From assembly GCF_000517085.1 (NCBI RefSeq), contig NZ_KI912107.1, forward strand, positions 3,717,980 through 3,781,979: a stretch of 64,000 nucleotides of DNA, given 5' to 3'. The notes under the pieces are model-generated. The model had not been told where the DNA came from. It was given only the letters and a program-made list of their open reading frames with translations, and searched no databases. The translations under genes were made by a program, and so were the position numbers. This DNA comes from Saccharicrinis fermentans DSM 9555 = JCM 21142 (GTDB taxonomy: Bacteria; Bacteroidota; Bacteroidia; Bacteroidales; Marinilabiliaceae). This document shows positions 63,777 to 64,000 of this stretch, piece by piece; the stretch's first letter is position 1; every line of letters begins with the position of its first letter.

Positions 63777-64000
63777 ATGCAATGTTTACAACAGTTCGAA
63801 AAAGTTAAAGAAGCCGCACGCGGGTTGTCCAGAATATGTAAGGATGACATTACAGCCTTATTGAACCAATTGGCAGACGAAGCGGAGAAAAACATCCCTG
63901 CACTCCTACTGGCCAACCAAAAGGATTTGGAGCGTATGGACAAGGAAGACCCCAGATACGACCGTCTGATGCTAAGTAAGGAACGAATAGAAGCCATCGC
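63777..64000 (+). CDS. proA: Gamma-glutamyl phosphate reductase, N-terminal part (cut by window end)
   Basis: 74 residues from ATG 63777 read into the right edge. LLANQKDLERMDKEDPRYDR followed by LMLSKERIEAIA is the characteristic N-terminal segment of ProA. It reduces gamma-glutamyl phosphate to the semialdehyde, completing proB-proA-proC. 31 bases after proB. Confidence 0.92.
   Translation, partial: MQCLQQFEKVKEAARGLSRICKDDITALLNQLADEAEKNIPALLLANQKDLERMDKEDPRYDRLMLSKERIEAI

Overview
The window is a chromosomal segment of a Bacteroidota bacterium, most likely a free-living, probably marine member of the Marinilabiliales or a close relative (the lineage is inferred, not proven). Reasons: Bacteroidota-type promoters (-33 TTG, about 19 bp, -7 TAnnTTTG) before several genes, A-rich start contexts instead of Shine-Dalgarno sites, SusC/SusD glycan uptake, and an alternative-type caa3 oxidase operon with a prokaryotic subunit IV. 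No rRNA, tRNA, CRISPR array or prophage was seen.

Layout. (1) 1-4648, plus strand: aerobic respiration, with cytochrome oxidase subunits I, III, IV and II (subunit II fused to cytochrome c) and a CtaB/CyoE-type prenyltransferase. (2) 4829-25837: mostly housekeeping genes: an exported transglutaminase-like protein, FabD, a GH63-like glucosidase, a DEAD-box helicase with motif II DEVD, an AlkD-like repair protein, TadA, AspS, an acyltransferase, a STAS protein, a tandem Usp protein, a SPOR protein, a PurF-like amidotransferase, a serine hydrolase, a cysteine-less Lpd-like flavoprotein and a GNAT. Between the STAS and Usp genes (18062-18390) lie three diverged tandem units, each with a conserved leader (ATG-Cys-Cys-Val-Asp-stop in two of them) and a long hairpin whose stem is kept by compensatory changes. 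(3) 26059-46370: a polysaccharide utilization locus. A SusR-like membrane regulator on the plus strand faces a minus-strand operon: SusC, SusD, a two-LamG lipoprotein, a GH144-like enzyme, a GH43-like enzyme, a second GH144-like enzyme, an esterase and a GH3 beta-glucosidase. Two GH144-like enzymes plus a GH3 suggest a beta-1,2-glucan or related glucan substrate. An IS1634-family element (29303-31441, TTAA duplicated) cuts the GH3 gene near its 3' end. A 165-bp MITE-like element is inserted in frame in the signal-peptide region of the GH43 gene. (4) 46826-56035: aminopeptidase P, PBP1A, an HD hydrolase, a C1-family peptidase and CarB. A second MITE copy supplies the carB stop codon. (5) 56315-64000, plus strand: an arginine/proline operon, argR - GNAT - argG - argC - argD - HNH/NUMOD4 protein - proC - proB - proA (cut by the window end). 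It has an ARG-box-like palindrome over the argR promoter and two strong intercistronic hairpins.

How it fits together: carB (carbamoyl phosphate) diverges from the argR operon, so arginine supply is clustered. The GNAT just after argR is the best local candidate for the missing glutamate N-acyltransferase. The PUL genes would bind a glucan at the surface, import oligosaccharides through SusC/D and cleave them with GH144, GH43 and GH3 enzymes, although the last step is damaged by the IS here.
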